A stretch of 64,000 bases of DNA from Chlamydiales bacterium. GTDB lineage: Bacteria > Chlamydiota > Chlamydiia > Chlamydiales > JAJFMA01. Below are positions 8,362 through 18,900 of the stretch, piece by piece (positions within the stretch are counted from its first letter, which is position 1; every line of letters starts with the position of its first letter). The DNA lies in contig JAUXSF010000039.1 of the NCBI GenBank assembly GCA_030679955.1, forward strand, positions 62,001 through 126,000, in the 5' to 3' direction. A program made the translations under genes and the position numbers. The notes under the pieces were generated by a model, which saw only the letters and a list, made by a program, of their open reading frames with translations, did not search any database and was not told the origin of the DNA.

Positions 8362-9387
8362 ATGGACTACAGAAACCTCGGTAGAAGCGGCCTAAAAGTA
8401 TCTGCGCTAAGCTTTGGAACAGGAACCTTTGGTGGTAAGGGCAAGCTTTTTCAAGCGTGGGGAGACACTGATGTCAAAGAGGCTTCGCGCTTAATTGATA
8501 TTAGTCTGGAACATGGCGTGAACCTTTTTGACACAGCAGACATATACTCTGCTGGTGTTTCTGAAGAGGTACTGGGACAAGCCATTAAGGGACGTCGTGA
8601 AAAGCTCCTACTAGCTACCAAAGCTACCTTTCGTTTTGGCGAAGGGCAGAACAATCTTGGATCGTCTAGATTCCATTTGATTGAAGCTTGTAACGCTAGT
8701 TTGAAACGCCTTGGTGTGGACCATATTGATCTTTATCAAATGCATGGTTTTGACGCAGGTACGCCCATCGAAGAAACGTTAAAAGCCCTCGACACACTCG
8801 TTTCCAGTGGTAAAGTTCGTTATATTGGCTGCTCCAACTTCTCAGGTTGGCACCTCATGAAATCCCTAAGCATTAGCGAGCGCTATGGTTGGGATCCTTA
8901 TGTGATTCACCAGGCCTACTATTCGTTAATTGGACGCGATTACGAATGGGAACTTATGCCACTAGCCATCGACCAAAAGATCGGAACAATGGTGTGGAGT
9001 CCACTTGGTTGGGGGCGTCTGACTGGTAAGATCGGACGTGATAAGCCTATACCTGCGGTGAGCCGCTTACATGAAACTGCTGATTACGGTCCTCCTGTTG
9101 ATAACGAATTTCTATACAGGGTTATTGACGTTGTGGAAGAGATAGCTCGCGAAACGGGCAAGAGCGTGCCACAGGTTTCCTTAAACTGGTTGTTACAGAG
9201 ACCTACCGTTTGCAATGTCATCATTGGTGCACGTAACGAAGAGCAATTGCGTGACAACTTGGGTGCTGTAGGCTGGAACTTGACTGAAGAGCAAGTGGGC
9301 CGTTTAGACGCGGTGAGTCAACAGGTGCTACCTTATCCTTATTGGCATCAGAGAGGGTTTATTGAGCGTAATCCTCCGCCCGTTTAA
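8362..9387 (+). CDS. Aldo/keto reductase
   Basis: A 341-residue NADP-dependent oxidoreductase with the complete (beta/alpha)8 aldo/keto reductase layout. The catalytic tetrad is visible: Asp57 and Tyr62 in NLFDTADIYS, Lys87 in ATKATF and His128 in LYQMHGF. The NADP-binding part near the C-terminus contains VCNVIIGARNEEQLRDNL. It resembles YajO/Tas-type members that start with MDYRNLGRSGLKVS. The ribosome site CGGAGAG precedes the ATG. It is cotranscribed with DoxX. The physiological substrate cannot be told from sequence. Confidence 0.93.
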   Translation: MDYRNLGRSGLKVSALSFGTGTFGGKGKLFQAWGDTDVKEASRLIDISLEHGVNLFDTADIYSAGVSEEVLGQAIKGRREKLLLATKATFRFGEGQNNLGSSRFHLIEACNASLKRLGVDHIDLYQMHGFDAGTPIEETLKALDTLVSSGKVRYIGCSNFSGWHLMKSLSISERYGWDPYVIHQAYYSLIGRDYEWELMPLAIDQKIGTMVWSPLGWGRLTGKIGRDKPIPAVSRLHETADYGPPVDNEFLYRVIDVVEEIARETGKSVPQVSLNWLLQRPTVCNVIIGARNEEQLRDNLGAVGWNLTEEQVGRLDAVSQQVLPYPYWHQRGFIERNPPPV

Positions 9388-9404
9388 TGGATTTACATGG
9401 ACAG

Positions 9405-9433
9405 GAGGTGGAGTCAGGAAAGAGGTCCACCTC
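9405..9433 (+). terminator. Terminator-like hairpin after aldo/keto reductase
   Basis: GAGGTGGA (9405-9412) pairs perfectly with TCCACCTC (9426-9433) around a 13-nt loop, followed by GTCTTTATT. It sits 18 bases after the reductase stop. The U-rich tail is short, so termination is plausible but weak. Confidence 0.5.
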
Positions 9434-9520
9434 GTCTTTATTAAACCGGATATTAAAAATTCTTTTACATTAAATGAATTCTAGGGCTTTATGGGGAAAG
9501 AGCTAAAAGGAGTCTAACAA

Positions 9521-9598
9521 ATGCAACATCTGCCTGCCATCACATTGGCGCTAGTGCTAGCCATAGCCGCATTAATCACGCTTGCATTGCCTTTATAG
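9521..9598 (+). CDS. Candidate 25-aa hydrophobic small protein
   Basis: A very short reading frame of 25 codons, from ATG at 9521 to TAG at 9598. It is preceded by a strong AAAAGGAG ribosome site nine bases upstream. The product (starting MQHLPAITLALVLA) is almost entirely Leu, Ala and Ile, and would be a single membrane-spanning helix. It resembles the single-helix small membrane proteins of other bacteria in size, but I recognise no family. It lies between the reductase terminator and a convergent hypothetical gene. Expression is inferred only from the ribosome site. Confidence 0.45.
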   Translation: MQHLPAITLALVLAIAALITLALPL

Positions 9599-9612
9599 CT
9601 ACCTCACATTAA

Positions 9613-10269
9613 CTATCTCTTGGCGCCTTTCGCGCGGATAAACTCAGCGATACCACATAAGTAGCTAATACTATCAAAAGCGAGGGAAGGGCCTGGGTAG
9701 CCAGCCAATTGAAGTCCAATTCCCAGTATCGACGTGCTATGCTTGGCTATCGCCAGTTTATTTTCCATCGCGACTTTATAAATCTTCTCAATTTCTGTAT
9801 ACTCCAGGCCCATACATAACGGCTTTTTCACGTCACTTAGGGCATCTATACTACCATCGAGACTCTTAATTAAATCTGCTGCAGGACTAGAGGACTTGTG
9901 GGTTAAAAATACTATAGACTTTACAAAGCATAGTGGGTCAGCAACGTATCCAATGACCTTGTTTAAGGATTTTGTGACGTCTTCTGCGGGGGTTGTGTCT
10001 AAAGCTATTTTTCTTAGATGGTGCACCACTCCAGCATTTATATTTTGACAAGCTTTCAGCCCGTGTCGCAAGGCTTTAAAAGTGTGTTTGAGATCACCAT
10101 AACCTGCTAGGCCGAAGCCGGAACTCATTATTTTGAAAGTGTCGAGTAGGAGTGTCTGATTCTCCGACGGCATATTTAGAAAGTCTCGGACAATTACGGG
10201 CTCGTCTTGATCGGCGGGATAGGGAACAACTAGATTGGCATTTATATAATGAGCTGCTGCTTGATCCAT
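9613..10269 (-). CDS. Hypothetical protein (218 aa)
   Basis: A 218-residue mainly helical protein with no recognised family. The C-terminal part (about residues 175-210, SILGIGLQLAGYPGPSLAF) is moderately hydrophobic and might contact a membrane, but no clear transmembrane helix or signal peptide is present. The start is supported by ACGGAG about 12 bases upstream. The upstream 240 bases are A/T-rich and would hold divergent promoters for this gene and the DUF1207 gene. It could be a lineage-specific secreted protein; this is only inferred from its composition and isolation. Confidence 0.6.
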   Translation of the reverse strand: MDQAAAHYINANLVVPYPADQDEPVIVRDFLNMPSENQTLLLDTFKIMSSGFGLAGYGDLKHTFKALRHGLKACQNINAGVVHHLRKIALDTTPAEDVTKSLNKVIGYVADPLCFVKSIVFLTHKSSSPAADLIKSLDGSIDALSDVKKPLCMGLEYTEIEKIYKVAMENKLAIAKHSTSILGIGLQLAGYPGPSLAFDSISYLCGIAEFIRAKGAKR

Positions 10270-10509
10270 AGTAGTAGTCTCCGTAAATTATATATACACA
10301 CATTTTACTCCTTTTTATATAATAATTCAATAAAAACAACAGCTGTAGTATTAAAAGCATTACAAGCTGGGGTGTTTTTATGTCAGATCCATTCTGTGTA
10401 TTTCTGTTGTACGTTTGAACGGACTTTTCCAAAGATCAACAAAAGTTTTGCCAAGAATCAGGTGCATTGTTATGAATGATATTTATTTTATTTCAACGCT
10501 GTGGGAAAA

Positions 10510-11589
10510 ATGCGATACTTTTGCGCCATTTTTTTAGTCTTAGGCTTCTCATTTTCAACGGATTCGAGCCTGTTTGCGGAAGCAAATAACCAGTGCTTTG
10601 AGGACTGCGACAAGTGCAGTTCCGTCGCTGGAGAAGATGATGATTCCGAATATTTTGATTACGACGATGGCAGCTACGGTGGGTGCTGCAATTTTGGCTA
10701 CAATATAGATTGCAGCCAAGAGCAACTTTACCTCACACCTTATGGTTACGGGGATCCATGTGATTGCGGGGCTACGTGTGACCCTTGTTGGTACAAGCAC
10801 GGCATCCTAATGCCCCAGTGCAAGACACTTTTCCCCCAATTTATGGCCGATCCCCGCGCGATTAACATGTCTGTGGGCTGGCGCTTTAACGACTCGGTTT
10901 TTGACAAGAACGTAATTGATGTCTCATACGGTCAGCCTTTTCCTATCTGGCGTTGGTTTAACGTTTTCTGTTGTGGTGACGCGATGGAGATCGATCTTGA
11001 GGGTGCACTTTGGGCGATTTTTGAGCCTCTAGATGACTCTGCTCCGCTTGTTAACGCTGACTACTACGTTGGTTTCCCCCTTACTTGGGCCTGTGGACGT
11101 TGGTCATGGCGTTTGCGCGGCTATCACATCTCTTCGCACATTGGCGACGAGTATTTGATTGAGCACCCTGGTTTTGACAGACGTAACCCTAGCGCCCAAT
11201 ACTTAGACTTTTTCCTTGCCTACCAGCTGACAGAAGCTATGCGTATTTATTGGGGTTATGGGCGTATTTTCATGGTGGATGCCTCCTTCCCTGTTAAGCG
11301 TAACTACTTTGAGTGGGGTGTAGAAACATACTTCCCTTACTTCAACTGGGATGGATATCAGTACTGCGTGTTAGGACGTCCTTTCTACGCTATGCACTTC
11401 CGTTTTCGTGAAGATGATAACTATAGAGAAGATGCTACCTATGTGCTAGGCTACGAATTGTACAAGATGACCGGTCTCGGAGGTAAGCTCCGCGGGTTCC
11501 TCGAGTACCATAAGGGAGCTTCCCTGGAAGGGCAATTTTGCCGCTTTCAAACGGATTACTTAAGCTTTAGGCTATCTTACGGCTATTAA
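10510..11589 (+). CDS. Exported DUF1207 beta-barrel-like protein
   Basis: A protein of about 359 residues with a signal peptide (MRYFCAIFLVLGFSFS to about FAEA), then a short Cys- and acid-rich segment (residues about 25-85), then a DUF1207 domain. Recognisable DUF1207 features are PLMADPR-like FPQFMADPRAINMSVGWRFN near residue 110, alternating aromatic strands, and a C-terminal EYHKGASLEGQFCRF...DYLSF ending in an aromatic residue. The amphipathic strands suggest an outer-membrane or periplasmic beta protein. I place the start at ATG 10510 rather than the GTG three codons earlier, since the signal peptide begins there. It is two bases upstream of a membrane-anchored partner gene. Confidence 0.8.
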   Translation: MRYFCAIFLVLGFSFSTDSSLFAEANNQCFEDCDKCSSVAGEDDDSEYFDYDDGSYGGCCNFGYNIDCSQEQLYLTPYGYGDPCDCGATCDPCWYKHGILMPQCKTLFPQFMADPRAINMSVGWRFNDSVFDKNVIDVSYGQPFPIWRWFNVFCCGDAMEIDLEGALWAIFEPLDDSAPLVNADYYVGFPLTWACGRWSWRLRGYHISSHIGDEYLIEHPGFDRRNPSAQYLDFFLAYQLTEAMRIYWGYGRIFMVDASFPVKRNYFEWGVETYFPYFNWDGYQYCVLGRPFYAMHFRFREDDNYREDATYVLGYELYKMTGLGGKLRGFLEYHKGASLEGQFCRFQTDYLSFRLSYGY

Positions 11590-11591
11590 GT

Positions 11592-12524
11592 ATGATAAAC
11601 GATCCAGAAGACAGAGATACGCTTGATTCCGAGCTACCCGCGGCACCAGCCAGCCAGGTGCCTAATCCATCTTTATTACCACCACAAGATGGTGGTGGTA
11701 TGCAGATGTGGATGTGGTTTGCGTTTCTTGCAGCGTTTCTGACACTTATCTGGGGTATTGGCTCACAATATACTGGTTACCTGCAGGAGAATGCAGAAAC
11801 CAAGCCTTTCTTGAAGGTCACCAACCGCGAAATTTCTCTGTTCTTATGGCAGAACCCTGAGTTTATGCGCGCCAATGTTGCCGCTAAATCAGGCTATTTG
11901 CCCGGTTTTGAATATGTAGGGCACGTGACGATGAATCCTCGTGCCGCCGACCAGCTGGCAATAGCGCCACCCACGGTGTTATTTCGCTATCACACCTGGA
12001 GCAGGTTATTGAAAAGCGAGTACATTCCTAGACCCATTTTGGTCACAGAGTTTGTTGAGTTCTTGGAAAATGACGAAGCTTGGCAACCCGAGAACTGGCC
12101 TGATGCTCCTGCTGCTTATAAGGACATGGTTAAAGGGCTAGATCCCACTTCCAAGAATGACATGCAAAAAATGCCTGAAGCAACGCTGCCGATGGATGTA
12201 AAAATCGCTTTTCAGGGCTGGAAGAATTTTCAGTTTGAGGGAGAGGCTATCATCGCAGTTAGCCCTACTTATAAGGAAATGGCAGCGCTTCTAAAGAAAT
12301 ACCCTCACTACGCTCGTAGCTACTGGCGCAACATCGTGGATCGTGGGCGCAACCAATACCTTAAAGAGTTCAGTTTAGCGACTGATGAGTTAAGCGATAC
12401 TATTCCACCGGAGCAGCTAGCTCCATTTCTAAAAGTTGCCTTCTACAACTTCCTTATGTCTCAGAAAGAGGCCGCGGCTGAAAAGCCACAAGAGGAATCC
12501 AAAGCAAAGTCCCAGAGGCGTTAA
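11592..12524 (+). CDS. Membrane-anchored hypothetical protein, DUF1207 partner
   Basis: A 310-residue protein with a cytoplasmic Pro/Asp-rich N-terminus (about 35 residues), one transmembrane helix (about residues 37-58, MWMWFAFLAAFLTLIWGIG) and a roughly 250-residue soluble domain outside the cytoplasm. The tail is Lys/Glu-rich. The start follows the DUF1207 stop by two bases, so the two are translationally coupled and probably work in the same envelope process. I recognise no family in the soluble domain. Orientation follows from the positive-outside-free N-terminus and is inferred. Confidence 0.75.
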   Translation: MINDPEDRDTLDSELPAAPASQVPNPSLLPPQDGGGMQMWMWFAFLAAFLTLIWGIGSQYTGYLQENAETKPFLKVTNREISLFLWQNPEFMRANVAAKSGYLPGFEYVGHVTMNPRAADQLAIAPPTVLFRYHTWSRLLKSEYIPRPILVTEFVEFLENDEAWQPENWPDAPAAYKDMVKGLDPTSKNDMQKMPEATLPMDVKIAFQGWKNFQFEGEAIIAVSPTYKEMAALLKKYPHYARSYWRNIVDRGRNQYLKEFSLATDELSDTIPPEQLAPFLKVAFYNFLMSQKEAAAEKPQEESKAKSQRR

Positions 12525-12577
12525 GCCGTAACATTATTCTAAATTAGTTACTGATCACATTCGCACCATAGTACATG

Positions 12578-12874
12578 TGAACGCTCTTTGGAGCTAATCG
12601 CGAAGCGATGTAAGTGTGATAGCCCCGTGTGAAGGACGACGCGTAGCGGCGGAGAACGTGGGGAAAAGCGCCAAAGAACATTCCAGCCGCACAGCGGCGT
12701 AAGATATATCAGGATAGGGGTCTTTCGCCGCTACCGCGGCTCAAACTTCTGGGTGCAATATTCCCCACGTTCGTCCGCCGCTGCGCGTCGTCCTTCACAT
12801 GGGGCTATCACACTTACATCGCTTCGCGATTAGCTGCAAAAGTCATCCAAACCAGCACAAAGAAGGATGTGTGT
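12578..12874. repeat. Long palindromic dispersed repeat, copy 1
   Basis: The 447-base gap before the giant gene is mostly this element. Arm 12591-12664 and arm 12761-12837 are near-perfect inverted copies of about 75 bases (for example GCGAAGCGATGTAAGTGTGA against TCACACTTACATCGCTTCGC). An inner hairpin (CAGCCGCACAGCGGCGTAAG) sits in the centre, and GAAGGATGTGTGT closes the right edge. The same arrangement recurs at 31401-31700. No open frame explains it and no transposase is present, so it resembles a non-autonomous palindromic (MITE-like) element. Confidence 0.85.
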
Positions 12875-12971
12875 AGTGCAAATATTTGATTATAAATTTT
12901 TTACGCGTATTTATTCAGAATTAGGTTGATGTGAATGCCTGTCTGTCCTGTAAATTCCATATTTTACGGGC

Positions 12972-15900
12972 CTATCTCAGGATTTGGTGGATAACACTTC
13001 CGTGGTAGAGGCGTTTCTTTGTAGGTCTTTGAGGTAAGATCTCGTTGAGGAATAGGTCTCGTAGATCATCATGATTTTGAGTCCATTCAACCAGCATCTC
13101 TCGTTCGGCTTTCGTGTACATTGTGTCGCCACGATAGAACTTTACCTGTGTTTTCAGGCGATTAAACCGTGGAGAGACAAATGTTGCCTTCTCGATGGGT
13201 TCACTGCCATGCAGAGTGATTCCAGTATCGATATTGTATAACGCTAAACGTACTCCTTTGGGGAAGAATGCTGTAGGGTTAGTCCTCTCATCGATTAGTA
13301 GTTGCTCTACTTGACGCGCATCATGGTGCGTTAACAGGACTAAGCTTACGCTTCCTGAGGCCTTCTCCTGTACAACTAGCATCTGGGTGGGCTCCTCATG
13401 AGCACTGCTAAAGGCTGCATAGCGGGAGGGATGTAGGTTAGATGTTACCAGAATACTCTTGTCAAACTGGCTAGAACCCGTTACGTCATGTAATGATCTG
13501 AAGCCGGTTGGGAATAGAGTTGTATCGCCAAAGCCTGCTGACATGTACACAGCGTGATAAACTGTATGCCAAAATTCAGAACAGCCATCCCAAACAGCTG
13601 CTATGATGCTATCATCATCACTAATGCTGTAATATTCGCTAGAGAAGAATCCTGAGCGTTGCCAATTGGCCTGGGTCCATCCCTTGGCTATTGTAGAGTT
13701 GGTTTGTTCCTGCTGTATCTCTTGTTCTTGTTCCTGCTCTTGATCTATTTCAATGGATACTTCACGTTGGTAACGATCTTCGGAAAGCATGAACGCAGGC
13801 ATCTTTGGCAACATGTCTTGGACAATACTATTCAGAGCATCTTCTAGCTCTGGCATATTTCCAAAAAACGTGGTTGCAGATGTAGTTAATAAGCGCTTTT
13901 GGTAGTCGGCTAGAACCTTGGTGGTAGGCATCAGGTGTGTTTGCTTGCCGTAACGCTCGCAAGGCTTGCCGGAAAGCTGTGTAGAGAACAGGCTCTCAAC
14001 TTGCTGAAAGGGCACATTTTCACTATCGATAAGCAGTGTTAGCGCCTTTTTAATGAGTACCGCTCCCATCTGATGCTTTACTGCACGTTGGTTGTGTTGC
14101 TTGCTCTTCTGTACTTGACTGTTGAATAGATAGCGCAACGCATCACCGCAAGTTACCGCATTCGTTTCGGTCGTTTCGGCTATTAAGTCGACATCAGTCT
14201 GCAGCATGGCTATTGAAATAGACTGTCCCTGGCCAAGGCCTCTCAGCCTCCAGACGCCTTGAAGGAAGTCTCGCATAGTGGTATGCATGCAGATGGTGAC
14301 AATGGCATGCATTTCAGGGTGTAGTTTTAGGTCTGAACCAGTTGTGTGCGATTGGTCCCAGAACGCTATAAGACCGTCTGATGTAAGTTTAGAAGAACCC
14401 ATGGGAATCGGGTTATCTGCTCCATCTTCAAGTACCATTAGTTCGTCATGTGCATTGTAAAAGATCACACCATTTGCTGTGGAAGCTTGGAGCATGTATT
14501 TGGCGATATCTTGAGGGTCCGATTTTCTAAAAATGCCACCGCTGTCGATAATGGAGGTTAATTTGTCAGTCCCGCTAAGTATCTTGTGCACTAGATCCTC
14601 GTCGTCGCCTTCCGCAAGTTCCAGGATATCTTTGGGTGTTGTTTCCCAAAGTACATGTAGGGTCCTGGCCTGCGTATCGGATGGATAGGCTGCTTCAAAA
14701 GCTTTAGGAAAGGTATCGTAATTCCAAAGAGTGCCTGTGAAGCCGTGCACCTGATTGAATAGCAGTGGGTAGATTTGCGCATTGGTGCTGATTTGCGAAG
14801 GGTAGGTTTTGATGGCTGATAACGCAAAGCGAGTTGCGATTTCCAGAACTTTTTCTTTAGATGCGTTAATAGCCTCTAGCAATGCGGGGTAGTCAGCTTC
14901 GCTGACAGTGAAAAGGCTTAGGTCTGATCCGAGTCTAGCAAACTCCATGTCCGCTTGGGCTTGTGAGTACTCTTGAATCGCCAGATTTCTAAGACGATCG
15001 ATCTCTAGTTTAACGTGCGGTAGGGAAATGCCGTTCTCCAGATACATCTGCAGGGTATAGTTAACCATTTCTAGTTCCGTGCCGAAATCACTTTTGGCGA
15101 CCGGACGCCCTAAATGGTAGGGGATGGCCCAAGGCCTTTGTGGCGAGGGTCCATAGTGAACATTCAGATGTTTGCGCAGAGTGAGTGGCAACACGCTATT
15201 AAGCTGCTCAAACAAAACGGATACGATGTTTTTTAAACGAATATTATCGGTTTTAGAGACGATGTTTGCATCGCCCGTATTGTTTAAGTAGTCTCTTAGT
15301 TCTTCAGTATGAGCGGCTACAAAATTCTGAAACTCCGTATCGTCCGGTAGAAGTTGGCCGGTGCAAGCAGCTTCTACCAAGGATGGCTTTATTTCTGCAT
15401 CGTAAGAGCGTTGAGTCACGTGAGAAATGTCTTTTTGCGCTAAGAGCTGATAGATGCCGACTGTCGTAACTAAGGTATCCGGATGTATGGCTTCGGGTTC
15501 CCCTGTGGAGAAAAAGTGTGCCTTCAGTACATCCATAACTAGATCAATCTCGTCAATTACCACAGTGGCATCCCGACGCAGGAGTTGAAAGATCTTTCGG
15601 TAGCTAGCTAGGATGGCTTCTGTCTCTGCATCGCCCAGACCGCTGTTCAGCAGTTGCTGATGTTGCTGTTGGCGCGCTAGAAAACTTAGGAATAGGCTTT
15701 GTACGCCACTATTTGTCATTGCAACGACTTTGCGCTGATCTCTAGCAAACTCAAACCTTTGCAGCAGGTAGTCAATAGCTTTAAGATCAAGGCTGCCGAC
15801 ATAGCGATCGATGTGAATAACTTCCACACCCATACCAAAACTATCACCCAGAGTTTGCTGAAGATTTTCGGACATTGTGGGAAGTAATGGCTCAGGCATA

Positions 15901-18900
15901 ACAACTACTGCCAAGCGTTCCCCATCGGCAATAAGTTGTCCTAGCAGTGGAAGGATTACAGAAGATTTTCCGGCTCCCATGATCATTTCGATCACAGCGC
16001 CAAGTTTCTGAATATCGCTAATACGACCATTGTGAATAGCTAGAGTATCCAGAACCTTTACCTGCGCGGGTTTCAGCATGATGCCCATAAAGTATTCAAA
16101 ACTTAAATAGGCTGGGTGCGAGCCGACACAATAGGCACGTATAGCAGTGAGCTCTTCATAGAGAGTTGCGATTGTTTGCTGATGGAAGGGTGCTAACTGG
16201 TACTGATTGATTAGGTTGATGATACGCTTCACATGGAGAGTGTGAATATGTAGGGCCATCAAGTTGCCGATTTTTTGGAATATCTCACTTCCTTCATCCA
16301 TGGATAGGGAAGGATTGCGAAGCTGTAGCAGCGAGATGTCTTGTGTGGCGTATAAGCGAGCGAGCTCCGCTATGGTTAGATGATGGAGTGTTTCGCCTAT
16401 GCGTTGTAGCGGATCATCCAAACCTTTATTTGCTGCTTCAAGTATTTCAACGGATAGTTTTTCCAGGTCGATCTCTTTGAGTGTTTCCTTAAGTTGCTCG
16501 GCTAACTCGCTGAGACCCTCTTGATTCACCACTTCATAGGTGTGTTCGGTTTCAAGGGCTTTAATGCCGTATTCATTGATGTCTTGATGTAGATCGGTAT
16601 CTTGGAAGACTTGTAATAGCTCGCCGGTGATCTGAGAGAGTTTTTCTCTACGTTCATCTGCCAAAGGCTGTTGAATAATTAGACTCGCAACATCACTTAT
16701 CAAATCAGGCAATTTAGATGCATGAGGCAGCGAACAAATATTGTCGGGGGAATTGTTATAGTCAGGTCGTAGGGTGCATTTATCAGCAGTGGTAATAGTG
16801 TGTTGTGGCTTATGCGGAGCTTTTTGCGCGGTCCATAGAGCGTTGTAGATAGTGCTTGCGGCATCCCATAAGTTTTCTTTCAGAAAGGTGCTATCTTGTA
16901 CTAACTGCTCGCTTGGGGGAAATGCCAGAGGGTGGTGCGTGACTGCCCACAAAACTTGTAGCGCCTGTAAATCAGCCGGGGAGTGTATTGGAGCATTTAA
17001 GCTGAATAGTAATACCTCTCTCCAAAGACCCACAGCTTCTTGGGTTGTTAGATCGTTGGGTACTGGCGTGCCCGTCATTAACTGAATAGCGTCGATGAGT
17101 GCGTCGCGATCTGCAACATTAGTAAGCGGCTTAGGACCTGTGAAGAATTCTACGATTCTTTGCCAAAATGAGCGCACATCATTACCGCGCGCGGCAAGAT
17201 AGAGAACACGAAAATGACTAGTGAGGTTCGGACGTAACAGTGAGGGTCTACCATCTGTCGGTTGGTCTAATAATTTTTGCAGGAGTACGGGCTGTTTGCT
17301 AAGCTCTGGGAGGTCATGTCTTTGATTCGCAAATTGTTGGCTTAGCGGTTTTGCTATGTCTTGAGAAGGCCTGTTGGCATACCCCAGTGGATCACTGAGT
17401 TGAAGCTTTAGGTCTCGGATTCTCTCTGTGGCTATTTCTGAAGCAATCTTTTCTGCATCAAGAAGCGCTTGCACGATGTTGAGTTCTTCTTCGACCTTTA
17501 ATAGTGACCAAGAACTTTTGGGGGAATTTTGTAAATATACCAAATAGTCGCTTTGGGGCAATGTCACGATTTTGCCGGGAGCTGGAAAGTTTTTAGACTC
17601 TTTCCAAAGCAAGTATGAAGCCAATAAGCGAACAGCGCTGGCTCGTGGGTCGTGGTCTAAGTTCGTTTTGATAAGTTGTGACAACTCCATCAAAGTCTTG
17701 GCTGACTGGTTGTCATTGCCCTCGTTAAAAGGGCTCAATGCTGTGCCATAACCGCGCAGAGTCTTCGCCGCAAGTTCATAATGCTGCTGCCACAAAAGCA
17801 CATAGGCTAAGTAAAATCGCGCTTCCTCGGTATGAGGATGTAGACTACCGTCAGTATCGACATCGTACGAAACCACCTTGTATTTGGTTAACGATTGTGA
17901 CAATAAATCCGTATTGCGATCAGGCACGAACTTGGGCACCAAAGAACTCTCACTTTTGGTTGGCATCATAGCTATCGACTGCTGCAGGGGCATGATAGCC
18001 ATACGTTTAGAGGGGTCTTCGAGGTTTTCAAAAACCAAGTAGTTGGAGAATCCGTCCAGGCCAGGAAGGAGTTGTGTGGATGTTAAGGCGTAGCCTGGAT
18101 AGCTATCACAAAGCCAATGGCCATCTTCTACAAATAGTTCTAGGTTTAGGCGAGGATACTCTGCACGTATAGGTGCATTAGTCTTGTCCTTGTTCCACAC
18201 AAACAGATAGTCTTGGTCTTCGATACGTGTAAAAAAACTGATGGGCAAAGTCAGAACAAGGTTGTCACTGCTGTTGAACCGGCGTATGGCCTTAACTTTC
18301 AAATCTGAGGAAAAAAAATTTAACGCACTTAGCGCACCTTCCGCCTCGAAACGTGTCTCTCCCGAGACCTTGTCGATAAATAGCAGTTGGGGTTTTGGCG
18401 ACTCTCGGTACCAGATTAGATGCTCTTTAATTAACGGAATATTGCGTATGTACATTTGGATATTTTCAGAGTTCTGAAGTCTGTAGGTACCTGAGGGGGT
18501 TTCCTTTTGAACGATACTGTTTATCCTGTCTAAAATGTACTTATCGCCATTGCTCATCACTACTTCAAAAGCTTCGGGACCAATTGTTTTCATTGTAGTG
18601 GGCAATAGCTCTAATTCGTTGGACGCTAAGCAGTCTTTGAGGATGTCATGAACATTCTTCGACATCAACGTAACCGCACCACCAAGTGCTAATTTGCCCT
18701 CCATTACGTTAAGGTATACGGGGGTATCTCCTTTGCCTAAATAGGTAGGAAAAGAAGAGGTATTTTGCTTCGCAAACACGTTCAAAAAGCGTCGCCATCC
18801 GGTTTGCTCAGCGTCCTGCCATTGCCAATGGACCTCTAAGTTCGGGGAATGCTCATGGACAATAGCGTCTAGAATGCTCTGTCGATCAGGGCCATTAAGG

